Shown here piece after piece: positions 31,769 through 41,237 of a stretch of 62,831 nt of DNA. Origin of the DNA: Candidatus Cloacimonadota bacterium (lineage in GTDB: Bacteria > Cloacimonadota > Cloacimonadia > Cloacimonadales > Cloacimonadaceae); contig JAQWBI010000006.1 of the NCBI GenBank assembly GCA_028706475.1, positions 1 to 62,831 of the forward strand, in the 5' to 3' direction. The position numbers and the translations under genes were made by a program. The notes beneath the pieces are model-generated. The model was given only the letters and a program-made list of their open reading frames with translations. It was not told the DNA's origin and ran no database searches. The stretch's first letter is position 1, and every line of letters starts with the position of its first letter.

Positions 31769-32871
31769 TGTTGTATCACCTTCTATACCCTTTAGCCGAT
31801 TACTCGATCATTTTCAACGTGTTTCGTTATGTAACCTTTCGCTCCATCGGTGCCTTTATTACAGCGCTAGTCTGCACCTTACTCTTTGGTCCGCCTTTCA
31901 TACGGATGCTAAAAAGGAAATCAGCAGTAGAAAGCATCGATGAAGATATGCCTGAGAAGCACAGGATAAAAGCAGGAACACCTACGATGGGAGGTTTAAT
32001 CATCTTGGTAGCAATGTTGGTGGCTTCCCTGTTTTGGAACATCCTGACCAACTCCGCCATCCTGATGATGTATCTGAGTACCGTATGGCTTGGTGTTCTG
32101 GGATTTTTGGATGATTACCTGAAGAACTTTGTAAAAGCAAAGAAAGGCCTGATCCCAAAGTATAAGCTCTGGGGGCAAATATCCATAGCTCTCATCCTCA
32201 CCTTGGCCATATACTACAGTTCATCTCCGGCAGATCAGATCACAAACTTGCAGATACCCTTCTTTAAGAACCTGATCCTGCCTCTGGGCTGGCTCTTTAT
32301 TCCTTTCGTGGTGTTCATGATCACAGGTAGTTCAAACGCGGTTAATCTCACCGATGGTCTGGACGGTTTGGCTGCCGGAACCTTGGCTTTATCTGCCTTG
32401 GGACTGGGTATCATGAGCTATCTGAAAGGCAACTTCATCACAGCAGACTATCTGAATCTGGAGTACATCTATAATGCCGGTGAACTCACGGTTTTCATAT
32501 CCGGCATGATGGGAGCACTGATCGGTTTTCTGTGGTACAATAGCTATCCCGCACAAGTGTTTATGGGTGATACCGGATCACTGGCTTTGGGTGGCATTTT
32601 GGCTGTGATATCCGTTCTATTGAAAGAGCAGATTTTCCTGGTCATCATCGGCTTTATATTCGTTGTGGAGACTTTCAGCGTGATCTTTCAAAGATACTGG
32701 TTCAAATATACTAAAAGAAAGTATGGTGCAGGGCGCAGATTATTCTTGTGCGCGCCCATTCATCATCACTACGAATTGAAGGGCATCCACGAGACCAAGA
32801 TTGTGATCCGTTTCTACATTGTGGCAATCCTGCTGGTCGCCATTGGTTTGAGCACTATTAAACTTCGATAA
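31768..32871 (+). CDS. mraY: Phospho-MurNAc-pentapeptide transferase MraY
   Basis: A 367-residue polytopic enzyme that makes lipid I. Family motifs are seen in order: GTPTMGG (about 70-76), DDYLKN (about 115-120), NLTDGLDGLAAG (about 192-203), MGDTGSLALGG (about 266-276) and the HHHYELKG loop (about 331-338). About ten membrane helices are visible. It shares one base with murEF (TGATG). Length is typical. Confidence 0.97.
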   Translation: MLYHLLYPLADYSIIFNVFRYVTFRSIGAFITALVCTLLFGPPFIRMLKRKSAVESIDEDMPEKHRIKAGTPTMGGLIILVAMLVASLFWNILTNSAILMMYLSTVWLGVLGFLDDYLKNFVKAKKGLIPKYKLWGQISIALILTLAIYYSSSPADQITNLQIPFFKNLILPLGWLFIPFVVFMITGSSNAVNLTDGLDGLAAGTLALSALGLGIMSYLKGNFITADYLNLEYIYNAGELTVFISGMMGALIGFLWYNSYPAQVFMGDTGSLALGGILAVISVLLKEQIFLVIIGFIFVVETFSVIFQRYWFKYTKRKYGAGRRLFLCAPIHHHYELKGIHETKIVIRFYIVAILLVAIGLSTIKLR

Positions 32872-32881
32872 AGGACTACTA

Positions 32882-34228
32882 ATGTTTAACACCTCAGTGA
32901 AGTATGGCATATTGGGTTTGGCACGCAGTGGCATAGCAGCCGCATACAAGATCAAGGATTTGGGCGGAAAAGCCTTCTTGAGTGAACTCTTACCTGCAGA
33001 AAAGATCGAATCCTCTGAAGCATTAACCCGGGATTTCGAATGCGAATTTGGCGGGCATAGCGACAGACTTCTGGAACTTGATACATGGATTGTGAGCCCG
33101 GGTATCCCCCTGAATGCACCTATTATTAGAAAAGGCAGACAAAAGGGAATCAAGCTGATCTCTGAGATCGAGTTCGGCTGGCAGATAAAAGCCCCAGATA
33201 GCCAGGTGATAGCAGTAACCGGATCGAACGGGAAAAGCACTACCGCTTCACTGATCTATCATGTCCTCAAGAATTCAGGAAGGAAGTGCATCCTGGCTGG
33301 TAACATCGGAGATGCTTTTTGCTCCTTCCCCATTCATAAACCCGGAATTGAGTACATAGTGCTGGAAATCAGCAGCTTTCAGCTAGATATCATCACCAGT
33401 TTTGCTCCACATGTGGCAGTCCTCTTGAATCTCAGTCCAGATCATTTAAACAGATACAAAAGCTTTGGTGATTATTGTAACAGTAAAATGCGTATCTTCC
33501 GCTATCAGACGGCACAGGATTTCGCTGTGCTGTACCTTGATTCCGAAGAAATTGTGCGCCGGTCAGACAATCTAAAAGCTTGGAAATTATACTTTAGTAA
33601 AGAGGCAAAGAACGCTCCCGCACATCTAGACGGCAAGTTCATCCATTTAGGAGAATACCAGATGTCCATATTCGAACTTCCTATAAAGGGTCCTCACAAT
33701 CATCTGAATGCAATGGCAGCACTGCTTTGCGCTCAGGCACTGGAAATGGATATCCCCTCCGTGATGCAGAACATGAAGTCTTTCCAGGCTTTACCACATC
33801 GTCTGGAGTATGTAGAGAGTGTAAACGGAGTAAATTTCTACAACGATTCCAAGGCCACAAACACTGATTCCGTTCGCTGTGCTTTGGAATCCTTCGATCG
33901 TCCAATCCGCATAATATTAGGTGGCTCGGATAAAGGAGAGGACTACGCTCAGATTACACAGAACCTTCAGGAGCATGTCATCAGAGCGTATATAACCGGA
34001 GAATCGCGTTATAAAATGCAGCAAGCATGGCTGGGGAAAGTACCCATGGTCTTGGTTGACGATTTCGAAGACTGCATCCACATGGCTTTCGAAGAGGCCA
34101 CAATTGGGGAGAATATCGTGCTTAGTCCTGCATGTGCCAGCTATGATAAGTTCAAGAACTTTGAACAACGGGGCGATACATTCAAGGAAATCGTAAGGAA
34201 ACTGAAACGTGAAAAGGAACAGGCTTAG
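32882..34228 (+). CDS. murD: UDP-MurNAc-L-alanine:D-glutamate ligase MurD
   Basis: A 448-residue Mur ligase adding D-glutamate. The N-terminal Rossmann domain begins YGILGLARSGIAA; the P-loop is TGSNGKSTTAS (about 113-123); FYNDSKATN and the C-terminal IILGGSDKGEDY are MurD signatures. A ribosome site AAGGAC lies six bases before the ATG. The 3' end overlaps ftsW by 20 bases. Confidence 0.96.
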   Translation: MFNTSVKYGILGLARSGIAAAYKIKDLGGKAFLSELLPAEKIESSEALTRDFECEFGGHSDRLLELDTWIVSPGIPLNAPIIRKGRQKGIKLISEIEFGWQIKAPDSQVIAVTGSNGKSTTASLIYHVLKNSGRKCILAGNIGDAFCSFPIHKPGIEYIVLEISSFQLDIITSFAPHVAVLLNLSPDHLNRYKSFGDYCNSKMRIFRYQTAQDFAVLYLDSEEIVRRSDNLKAWKLYFSKEAKNAPAHLDGKFIHLGEYQMSIFELPIKGPHNHLNAMAALLCAQALEMDIPSVMQNMKSFQALPHRLEYVESVNGVNFYNDSKATNTDSVRCALESFDRPIRIILGGSDKGEDYAQITQNLQEHVIRAYITGESRYKMQQAWLGKVPMVLVDDFEDCIHMAFEEATIGENIVLSPACASYDKFKNFEQRGDTFKEIVRKLKREKEQA

Positions 34229-35351
34229 TACCTACATCGTCGGTTTCGACCGCACTATATTTCTATGCTATCTGGCTTTGTGCCTGGTGGGCTTGATCGT
34301 GATGGTGGACATCACATCCGTACAAAGCTCGATGGCATATTTCTATCGTCATCTTATCTTTATTGGCATATCTGCTACAGTTGCCATCTTCATTCTCTAT
34401 TTCATTGATCTGCCCAAACTGCGTTTCACTAATACCTGGTTGGTGTATTTGGCCATAGTAATGCTGGTATGGGTGCTTGTAAAAGGCTCGACCATCAAGG
34501 GGGCAACGCGCCAGATCAACTTCGGTCTGTTCAGTTTTCAACCCTCATTCTTCGCCCGCATTGCTCTGGTTTTCTTCTATGCCAATGTTCTGGACAAAAA
34601 GCAACAACTACTGAGAGATACCAAAAGTATCCTACACTTTCCGTGCAATTTCCCGGAATTAACCTTGTTGACCGCTATAGTCTTCATCCTTATATTGATA
34701 GAAAAGCATCTTTCAGCTATCATTATCGGTGGAATGGCATTGATAGGAATGCTTTTCTATGCAGGCATCCGCAAACGCATCCTACTGGTCATCCTGGGGC
34801 TGGGTCTTGTATCAGGACTACTGATTATCACCCAAGGCGATAGTTTCCGTATGCAGAGAATGAGAACTTATAAAAAGTACAGTCTATTCTTTCCAGAGCG
34901 AGATCTCTCCGATTCCGATAGTGCGGATTATCAGGTACGGGAGAGCCTTACCGCTCTCACCAGTGGTGGTTTTCTGGGTACCGGTCTTGCCCGTGGACGT
35001 GCTAAACATTATTATCTACCGGAAGCACGTACAGACTATGTGTTTACCATCATCGGCGAAGAGACCGGATACCTTGGTGCTATGATCGTATTTCTCCTGC
35101 ACACCACACTCTTTTTTGCCAGTCTGATAATGGCTGAGAAACAGGATAGCAACTATCTAAAATTCCTCGCTGCCGGTATGGCAATGAACATATATTGTAA
35201 TGTGTTGGTTAATACAGGCGTGGCTATGAGCATTCTTCCGCCCACGGGGAACACACTTCCCTTCATCAGCTATGGCGGTAGCGCTCTACTGATGGACAGT
35301 ATAGCTGTAGGGGTAATCCTGAATATCAGTGCGCAAAGGAGGACTTTGTGA
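34209..35351 (+). CDS. ftsW: Septal glycosyltransferase/lipid II polymerase FtsW
   Basis: A 380-residue SEDS protein with about ten membrane helices. It polymerises lipid II at the septum together with FtsI. The conserved loop region (DYQVRESLTALTSGGFLGTGLARG and EARTDYVFTIIGEETG) and the C-terminal LPFISYGGSALLMD are present. Position between murD and murG supports FtsW rather than RodA. The start is GTG with AAGGAA eight bases upstream, inside the murD tail. Confidence 0.93.
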   Translation: MKRNRLSTYIVGFDRTIFLCYLALCLVGLIVMVDITSVQSSMAYFYRHLIFIGISATVAIFILYFIDLPKLRFTNTWLVYLAIVMLVWVLVKGSTIKGATRQINFGLFSFQPSFFARIALVFFYANVLDKKQQLLRDTKSILHFPCNFPELTLLTAIVFILILIEKHLSAIIIGGMALIGMLFYAGIRKRILLVILGLGLVSGLLIITQGDSFRMQRMRTYKKYSLFFPERDLSDSDSADYQVRESLTALTSGGFLGTGLARGRAKHYYLPEARTDYVFTIIGEETGYLGAMIVFLLHTTLFFASLIMAEKQDSNYLKFLAAGMAMNIYCNVLVNTGVAMSILPPTGNTLPFISYGGSALLMDSIAVGVILNISAQRRTL

Positions 35352-36400
35352 GATTTGCTTTCGGTGCTGGTGGAACCGGTGGGCACATTGTGCCTGCAAT
35401 AGCCCTGGCAAGAGAATTGAAGTCCCGGGGTCACGAATGCATCTTTATCGGCAATGCTTCCAGTATGGAAGAGCGCCTGGCACAGAAGCATAGTCTTTCT
35501 TTCTTCCCTATCAAAGTGCAAAAGCTGTACCGCAGTCTGAATCCAGACAATCTACTCTTTCCCTATTATCTGGCAGGAAGCATATTGAAATCCCGCAGAA
35601 TTCTGAAGGATGAACACATAGACGGCGTCATCACAACCGGAGGATTTGTATCCGGACCAGTAGCTATTGCCGCCATTAGCCATAAAGTGCCCTGTTTTCT
35701 TCACGAAAGCAATTCCTATCCTGGACTCACCACCAGGTATTTGTCCAGATACCTTCACCGCACCTATATATCGTTTGAACAGAGCCGTCCTTACCTTCCA
35801 AAAGCAAAGCTTAAGAACTTTGGCATACCCATCCTGGAGTCCGTGCGGGATACCGGATTCAGTTTGACTACTCTTGGTTTGAAAGATGATCGACCCACAA
35901 TATTGATTTCTGGAGGTTCACAAGGCTCACTGGCAATTAACAGCGTAGTGTCCAGTGTCGTAGGTGAATTGCTAAGTAGTGGATGGCAGATCCTCTGGCA
36001 AACTGGAAGCCTGACCTACAAGCAATTCTATAAACAGCATAATGGCAAAGAAGGTTTGTATATCTTTGATTTTAACAGTGAACTGAGTAATATGATGAAG
36101 AAGGTGAATCTTGCAATAACTCGTGCTGGAGCCATGACCATCGCCGAATTGGAAGCAGCGGCGTTGCCTGCGATTCTGATACCTCTACCCACCGCAGCGG
36201 AAAACCATCAGTATTACAACGCACTGGCACAAAAGAACAAGGGAGTGGCGGAACTATTGGTACAGAGTGAACTGAACCCACAGAACCTCTTGGCAACTAT
36301 AAAAAAAGTTGAACCGGATAAACTTCGTAAGGCTCTGCTTGCGTTGCCTGCAAACACGGCAACTGAGCAGATAGTAACGGATATTCTAAGCTTTTACTAA
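35348..36400 (+). CDS. murG: Lipid II-forming GlcNAc transferase MurG
   Basis: A 350-residue GT-B enzyme attaching GlcNAc to lipid I on the inner membrane face. The N-terminal GAGGTGGHIVPA glycine loop, ISGGSQGSLAIN hinge region and TRAGAMTIAELEAAALPAILIPLP donor-binding segment are family signatures. It starts with GTG overlapping the ftsW stop by four bases. Length is typical. Confidence 0.96.
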   Translation: MRFAFGAGGTGGHIVPAIALARELKSRGHECIFIGNASSMEERLAQKHSLSFFPIKVQKLYRSLNPDNLLFPYYLAGSILKSRRILKDEHIDGVITTGGFVSGPVAIAAISHKVPCFLHESNSYPGLTTRYLSRYLHRTYISFEQSRPYLPKAKLKNFGIPILESVRDTGFSLTTLGLKDDRPTILISGGSQGSLAINSVVSSVVGELLSSGWQILWQTGSLTYKQFYKQHNGKEGLYIFDFNSELSNMMKKVNLAITRAGAMTIAELEAAALPAILIPLPTAAENHQYYNALAQKNKGVAELLVQSELNPQNLLATIKKVEPDKLRKALLALPANTATEQIVTDILSFY

Positions 36401-36409
36401 GGAGAAGTT

Positions 36410-37804
36410 ATGCTTGGCAGAACCAAAAAGATACACTTCATCGGAATTGGCGGCATCGGTATGAGCGGTATCGCAGAATTCCTCTTCAACCAGGGACTCG
36501 AGATTAGCGGCTCCGACATGAAGATGACCGAACTCACGCGTCACTTGGAAGACCTTGGCATCCAAGTAACTGAGGGTCACGACCCTACAATAATTGAGAA
36601 CGCCGACGTGGTAGTAAAATCCTCTGCGGTAAAAGATGACAATCCGGAGATTGTAGCAGCCAAAGCAATGAAGATACCGGTTATTCGCAGGGCAGAAATG
36701 CTGGCTGAGATCACCCGCATGAGCTTCTCAATCGGTGTATCCGGTACACATGGCAAGACCACTACCACTTCCATGGCAGGATTGGTGCTGGAAGCTGCAG
36801 GATTGAATCCCACCATCATCGTAGGCGGCAAAGTAAAGAACTTCGGTTCGAACAACGTAATGGGCTCTGGAAAGTACATTGTGGTGGAAGCCGATGAATA
36901 CGATCACAGCTTTCTCTCGCTCTCTCCTTGTATCGCTGGCATTACAAACGTAGATGAAGATCATTTGGATTGCTACCGCAATCTGGACGACATCAAGGGA
37001 GCTTTCATAGAATATGCGAATAAAGTACCATTCTTTGGTAGCGTGATCGCTTGTCTGGACGATCCCGGAGTGCAATCCATTCTCCCGGAGATAAACAAAA
37101 AGATCGTAACCTACGGACTTTCCCGACAAGCAGATGTGCAGGCTTTAAACATTGTAATGAAAGACTTTCAGGCAAGCTATGATCTCTCTTACAAGGGTTA
37201 CAAGCTTGGGCGTATCTCCATGAATGTTTCCGGAAAGCACAACATCCAAAACTCCCTACTTGCTGCCTCCATAGGTTTGGAACTGGATCTGCCCTTTCAT
37301 AGCATCCAGGAAGGTATGGCTGCTTTCAATGGAGTTTACCGTCGTTTTGAACTGAAAGGAGAAGCCCAGGGCATAACCGTTTATGATGATTACGCTCACC
37401 ATCCCACCGAGATTATGGCGACCTTAGAAGGTTTTAAAGATAGCGTTGACCGTCGCATTGTCGCCTTGTTTCAACCCCATCTTTTCTCTCGCACCCGTGA
37501 TCTCTATGAGAAATTTGGCAAAGCATTCTTCAGTTGTGACTGTCTGATCCTTGCTCCGATTTATCCAGCCCGAGAATTGCCCATCCCTGGAATCAGTTCC
37601 AAACTCATCGCTGATGTTGCCATTCAAAGCGGTCATCATCAGGTACACACTATCGAAGATAATGACAAGATAGTGGATGAAACCATAGCATTATTGAAGC
37701 AGGATGACATCTTGATCACCATCGGGGCAGGCAACATCTGGCAATACGGTGAAGAAATCCTCAACAAACTTAAGAAAATAGTTGACACAAACAGTAAGGA
37801 CTAA
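36410..37804 (+). CDS. murC: UDP-MurNAc:L-alanine ligase MurC
   Basis: A 464-residue Mur ligase adding the first residue of the stem peptide. Features: N-terminal FIGIGGIGMSGIAEFL, P-loop GTHGKTTTTSMAG (about 111-123), EADEYDHSFL and the VYDDYAHHPTEI segment. A strong ribosome site AAGGAG precedes the ATG. The order murG-murC-ftsQ is normal, but murB and ddl, which often sit here, are absent from the window. Confidence 0.97.
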   Translation: MLGRTKKIHFIGIGGIGMSGIAEFLFNQGLEISGSDMKMTELTRHLEDLGIQVTEGHDPTIIENADVVVKSSAVKDDNPEIVAAKAMKIPVIRRAEMLAEITRMSFSIGVSGTHGKTTTTSMAGLVLEAAGLNPTIIVGGKVKNFGSNNVMGSGKYIVVEADEYDHSFLSLSPCIAGITNVDEDHLDCYRNLDDIKGAFIEYANKVPFFGSVIACLDDPGVQSILPEINKKIVTYGLSRQADVQALNIVMKDFQASYDLSYKGYKLGRISMNVSGKHNIQNSLLAASIGLELDLPFHSIQEGMAAFNGVYRRFELKGEAQGITVYDDYAHHPTEIMATLEGFKDSVDRRIVALFQPHLFSRTRDLYEKFGKAFFSCDCLILAPIYPARELPIPGISSKLIADVAIQSGHHQVHTIEDNDKIVDETIALLKQDDILITIGAGNIWQYGEEILNKLKKIVDTNSKD

Positions 37805-37891
37805 AAAAGTAGTAAGTTATGAGCTTTTTACTTTTTCTGAACAAATCTATAGTAAAACTCTAACTACATTAAATAACAATAAGGTATCTAG

Positions 37892-38647
37892 ATGAAAGAA
37901 AGAAAGCGCAGAGGAAACAGCAGGTATTACCTATATTTTAGCCTATGTATGCTTGCAGTTATGGCTGTGGGCTACGGCTGTTGGTATGCCCTGCGCCATC
38001 TGCCCTTTTTTGAAGTAGATCAGATTATTGTGGAAGGTAATACTGCAGTCCCGGATTCCTTGATCATATCGCAATGTGAGTCTTATGTGGGTATGAATCT
38101 CTTCAGGGTACCTAAGAAAGAGATCAAAAACAAGCTCGGTAAAATCTCCCGCATCAAGAGCTTAAAAGTTAAGCGCCATTTACTGAGCACCATCGAGATC
38201 CAAATCAACGAACGCAAAGGTATACTATATGTAAAAAGCTTTGAAGGTGACCTCTATCCAATCGACACAGAAGCCATTGTGCTGGAGCGTTATGGTAAAG
38301 TGTACCAAGAAGATATCCCAATATATAGTTCATACTACACAGACAATCAGCTGAAGGCTGGAGTAAAGCTGGCAAAGCCAGATTTGAACAGGATACTGAA
38401 GACCCATCTTATGATAATGCAACAGGCTCCGGATTACCTCCCTATTATTTCCGAATACTATATGATAGATAATACCATAAACATCATCGACGCCCGCTAC
38501 GGCACCCGCATCATTCCGGGGGAAACAGACTTTTCAGACCAGCTGAGGCGCTACCAGTTCGTACAGGACAACGGCAATATTTCCCGCCGCAGTGTAGTGG
38601 ACCTCCGTTATGACAACCAAGTAGTTGTAAAGGCAGGAGACAAATGA
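37892..38647 (+). CDS. ftsQ: Division protein FtsQ/DivIB
   Basis: A 251-residue bitopic protein with a basic N terminus (MKERKRRGNSR), one membrane helix (about 14-32), a POTRA domain (about 36-105, FFEVDQIIVEGNTAVP) and a C-terminal beta domain. It links FtsA/FtsZ-recruited proteins with FtsL in the divisome. Sequence is divergent, but position and topology are characteristic. The gap of 87 bases after murC is the largest within the cluster and AT-rich. It overlaps ftsA (ATGA). Confidence 0.88.
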   Translation: MKERKRRGNSRYYLYFSLCMLAVMAVGYGCWYALRHLPFFEVDQIIVEGNTAVPDSLIISQCESYVGMNLFRVPKKEIKNKLGKISRIKSLKVKRHLLSTIEIQINERKGILYVKSFEGDLYPIDTEAIVLERYGKVYQEDIPIYSSYYTDNQLKAGVKLAKPDLNRILKTHLMIMQQAPDYLPIISEYYMIDNTINIIDARYGTRIIPGETDFSDQLRRYQFVQDNGNISRRSVVDLRYDNQVVVKAGDK

Positions 38648-39915
38648 AGCATACCATTATTACCGCCTTGGATATCGGCTCCACTATGGTGAGAACGATC
38701 ATCGCCAAGACACTTGCCAACAATCGTTTGGAGGTTTTGGGAATAGGGCAGTGTCCTTCTGCTGGCATCCAGCGGGGCATTGTAAAAGATATACAGGCCC
38801 TTTCCGACCAGATCGCCAAATGTATTGAAGAAGCCGAAAAAGCCGCAGATACCGACGCGATAAACATATATGCAAACATTACCGGAGACCATATCCGCAC
38901 TCAGTTGGGAGACGGCAGAATCTCGATCCCTTCGGATACCCCAAATGAACCGGGAGAGATCAGTCTGGAGCATGTGGAACAAGTGATTGATGACGCCAAG
39001 AACAGTGTAAAAATCCAGAAGGGATTTGAACGTCACAAGATCCTGCATGGCATCCCGCATGATTACATCATAGATTCTCAGGACGATATACGCAATCCCG
39101 TAAACATGAGCGGATTTCATCTAACTGCAAAGGTGCTTACGATACTCTCCGAACTTACTCCAATGCGAAACCTCAGTAAATGCATCGAACTCGCCGGTTA
39201 CGAGATGGATCCGGATAATTATGTGCTCAGCCATGTCGCCTTGAGTAACAGTGTTTTATCGGAGGATGAACGCCGGTTGGGTGCTATTCTGATGGATATA
39301 GGCGGAGGCACTTGCGATATATCGATCTACAATCGTGGAGCCTTGGAAAAAGTAATCGTGATTCCCATGGCTGGTGCATCCATCACCGAAGATCTGGCCA
39401 TCGGGCTTAAAACCACTATTGCAAGTGCTGAATATATCAAAACCCAATTTGGTAACGCGATCGCCAGTGAAATTGACCAATCTCTGGAGATTGACGTGGA
39501 AGGCATAAGCGGTAGAGCCGGAACTAGAAGGCCACAATACCTCGTAAGCCATGTTATCCAGCACAGAGTAGAGGAGATACTAGCTTTGTGTTACAATCGC
39601 AGTAAAGACTATTATACACCAGAATTGGTGACTGCCGGAGTAATATTATCCGGTGGTAGCGCCAATCTACAGGGCATCGATAAAGCGATAAACAACGCTT
39701 TCAACCTGCAGGTAAAGATCGCAAAACCGGATTTGTCCCGCCTGGAAGGTATGACCTCAAGACTGGATGATCCCGGCTTTGCCACAGCAGTAGGCATACT
39801 CTATTTCGCATCTGAGTTTGAACATGAACCTCAGGCCCGCAGTTTTAATCTCGGAAACCTGGGTAACAGCAAATTTGTAGATACAATTAAAAAAATATTT
39901 AAAGACTTCAGCTAG
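38644..39915 (+). CDS. ftsA: Actin-like division protein FtsA
   Basis: A 423-residue FtsA that tethers FtsZ to the membrane. Actin-fold motifs are present: phosphate 1 ALDIGSTMVR (about 8-17), phosphate 2 LMDIGGGTCDISIYN (about 217-231), and adenosine motif VILSGGSANLQGID (about 334-347). The C terminus ends in an amphipathic helix (SKFVDTIKKIFKDF), the membrane anchor. It overlaps ftsQ by four bases and precedes ftsZ by nine. Confidence 0.96.
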   Translation: MKHTIITALDIGSTMVRTIIAKTLANNRLEVLGIGQCPSAGIQRGIVKDIQALSDQIAKCIEEAEKAADTDAINIYANITGDHIRTQLGDGRISIPSDTPNEPGEISLEHVEQVIDDAKNSVKIQKGFERHKILHGIPHDYIIDSQDDIRNPVNMSGFHLTAKVLTILSELTPMRNLSKCIELAGYEMDPDNYVLSHVALSNSVLSEDERRLGAILMDIGGGTCDISIYNRGALEKVIVIPMAGASITEDLAIGLKTTIASAEYIKTQFGNAIASEIDQSLEIDVEGISGRAGTRRPQYLVSHVIQHRVEEILALCYNRSKDYYTPELVTAGVILSGGSANLQGIDKAINNAFNLQVKIAKPDLSRLEGMTSRLDDPGFATAVGILYFASEFEHEPQARSFNLGNLGNSKFVDTIKKIFKDFS

Positions 39916-39924
39916 GGGGAACCA

Positions 39925-41115
39925 ATGATTGAATTTGACGAAAGACCGGCACAAGTAGGAACCAACATCAAGATTATAGGAGTTGGCGGAGCAGGCGGAA
40001 ACGCCATAAATGCCATGATCGAAAACGAGCTGGGCGGTGTGGAATTTATTGCCGCAAATACTGACATCGATGATCTATCCAAAAGCAAAGCCAAGATGAA
40101 ACTGCAACTGGGAAAGAAGCTCACCCGTGGCTTGGGAACCGGGGCCAACCCTGAAGTAGGCTCGCGTAGTGCCGAAGAATCCAAGGACGACATTAAATCC
40201 AACCTTGATGGCGCAGATATGATCTTCCTGGCCGCTGGAATGGGCGGAGGTACTGGTACCGGAGCTACTCCAGTTATCGCCAAGATCGCCCGTGAAATGG
40301 GCATTCTAACTCTTGGAATAGTAACCACTCCTTTCCCCTTTGAAGGGAAAAAGCGCGAGGAAAACGCAGATCATGGCATTCGTCACCTTAGTGAATATGT
40401 GGATACCCTGATCGTGATACCAAATGATAAACTGTGTGAGATATATGGCAATGCCACGCTTAAGACCGCTTTCAATAATGCCGATAATGTGCTCTACGAA
40501 GCTGCCAAAGCGGTTAGCGACATCATCACCATCACTGGTTTCATCAATGTGGATTTTGCAGACGTGAAAGCTGTGATGCAGAATATGGGTTATGCTTTGA
40601 TGGGGACAGGATTAGCCGAAGGTGAGAACCGTGCCATCAATGCCGCACGCCTTGCCATCAGCAACCCGCTGCTTTCGGATGTAAGTCTTTCTGGATGCCA
40701 ATCCCTGCTTTTGAACATCACTTGCGGAGAGGACATCTTGATGAACGAATTTGCCGATGTATCCAATGTGATTGTAAATGAAACCGGAAAAGGCGCTAAC
40801 ATCATTATGGGCGCAATTTTGGATCCCAATATGACTGGCAAGATCTCCGTAACCATTATTGCTACTGGACTTGAGAAGGAGAATTTGAGCGGTAAAGTAG
40901 TAGATTTTCCTAGTTTTGAAAGTCCTAAAGTTGAAAATATGAAACCAGACATATCGGCTACTTCCATTGAAGACGATGTAAAAGACATCTTCAGAACTCT
41001 GGGAATAAACAAGAATACTGAGGAAGAAAAGAGCGTTTCTGCCGGAGCTAACGATACAAATAGGATTAAAGCTCTGCGCACAGATGTTCCCAGCTTTTTA
41101 AAAGCTCTGGATTAG
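39925..41115 (+). CDS. ftsZ: Tubulin-like division GTPase FtsZ
   Basis: A 396-residue FtsZ forming the cytokinetic ring. IIGVGGAGGNAINAM is the nucleotide-binding start; the tubulin signature GGGTGTG is at 107-113; the T7 loop NVDFADVKAVM is present. A disordered linker leads to the C-terminal peptide DVPSFLKALD, equivalent to the FtsA-binding tail. GGGGG precedes the ATG. It ends the dcw cluster and is followed by two hairpins. Confidence 0.98.
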   Translation: MIEFDERPAQVGTNIKIIGVGGAGGNAINAMIENELGGVEFIAANTDIDDLSKSKAKMKLQLGKKLTRGLGTGANPEVGSRSAEESKDDIKSNLDGADMIFLAAGMGGGTGTGATPVIAKIAREMGILTLGIVTTPFPFEGKKREENADHGIRHLSEYVDTLIVIPNDKLCEIYGNATLKTAFNNADNVLYEAAKAVSDIITITGFINVDFADVKAVMQNMGYALMGTGLAEGENRAINAARLAISNPLLSDVSLSGCQSLLLNITCGEDILMNEFADVSNVIVNETGKGANIIMGAILDPNMTGKISVTIIATGLEKENLSGKVVDFPSFESPKVENMKPDISATSIEDDVKDIFRTLGINKNTEEEKSVSAGANDTNRIKALRTDVPSFLKALD

Positions 41116-41133
41116 TTCCTAATCTCTGCAGGA

Positions 41134-41156
41134 ACAACTCTCCCCCCAAGAGTTGT
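41134..41156. terminator. First hairpin after ftsZ
   Basis: ACAACTCT (41134-41141) and AGAGTTGT (41149-41156) pair perfectly around loop CCCCCCA. No uridine tract follows on either strand, so it is probably an accessory stem to the stronger terminator 20 bases further on. Confidence 0.5.
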
Positions 41157-41174
41157 ACTGCGAATCCAAAACCA

Positions 41175-41213
41175 AAGGATCTTCGGTAACCCCCTGCCGG
41201 AGATCCTTTTATT
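41175..41213 (+). terminator. Rho-independent terminator of the dcw cluster
   Basis: A 12-bp stem AAGGATCTTCGG (41175-41186) with CCGGAGATCCTT (41197-41208), one G-U pair, loop of ten, then TTATT. It lies between convergent ftsZ and the pseudokinase gene and may serve both strands. Confidence 0.85.
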
Positions 41214-41237
41214 GTGAGAGTTTTATCCACTTGAACC

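Noticed and set aside
37805-37860. Possible terminator between murC and ftsQ (A-rich then CTTTTTACTTTTT)
   Set aside because: The pairing has several mismatches and is A-T only; the dcw genes on both sides are expected to be co-transcribed.
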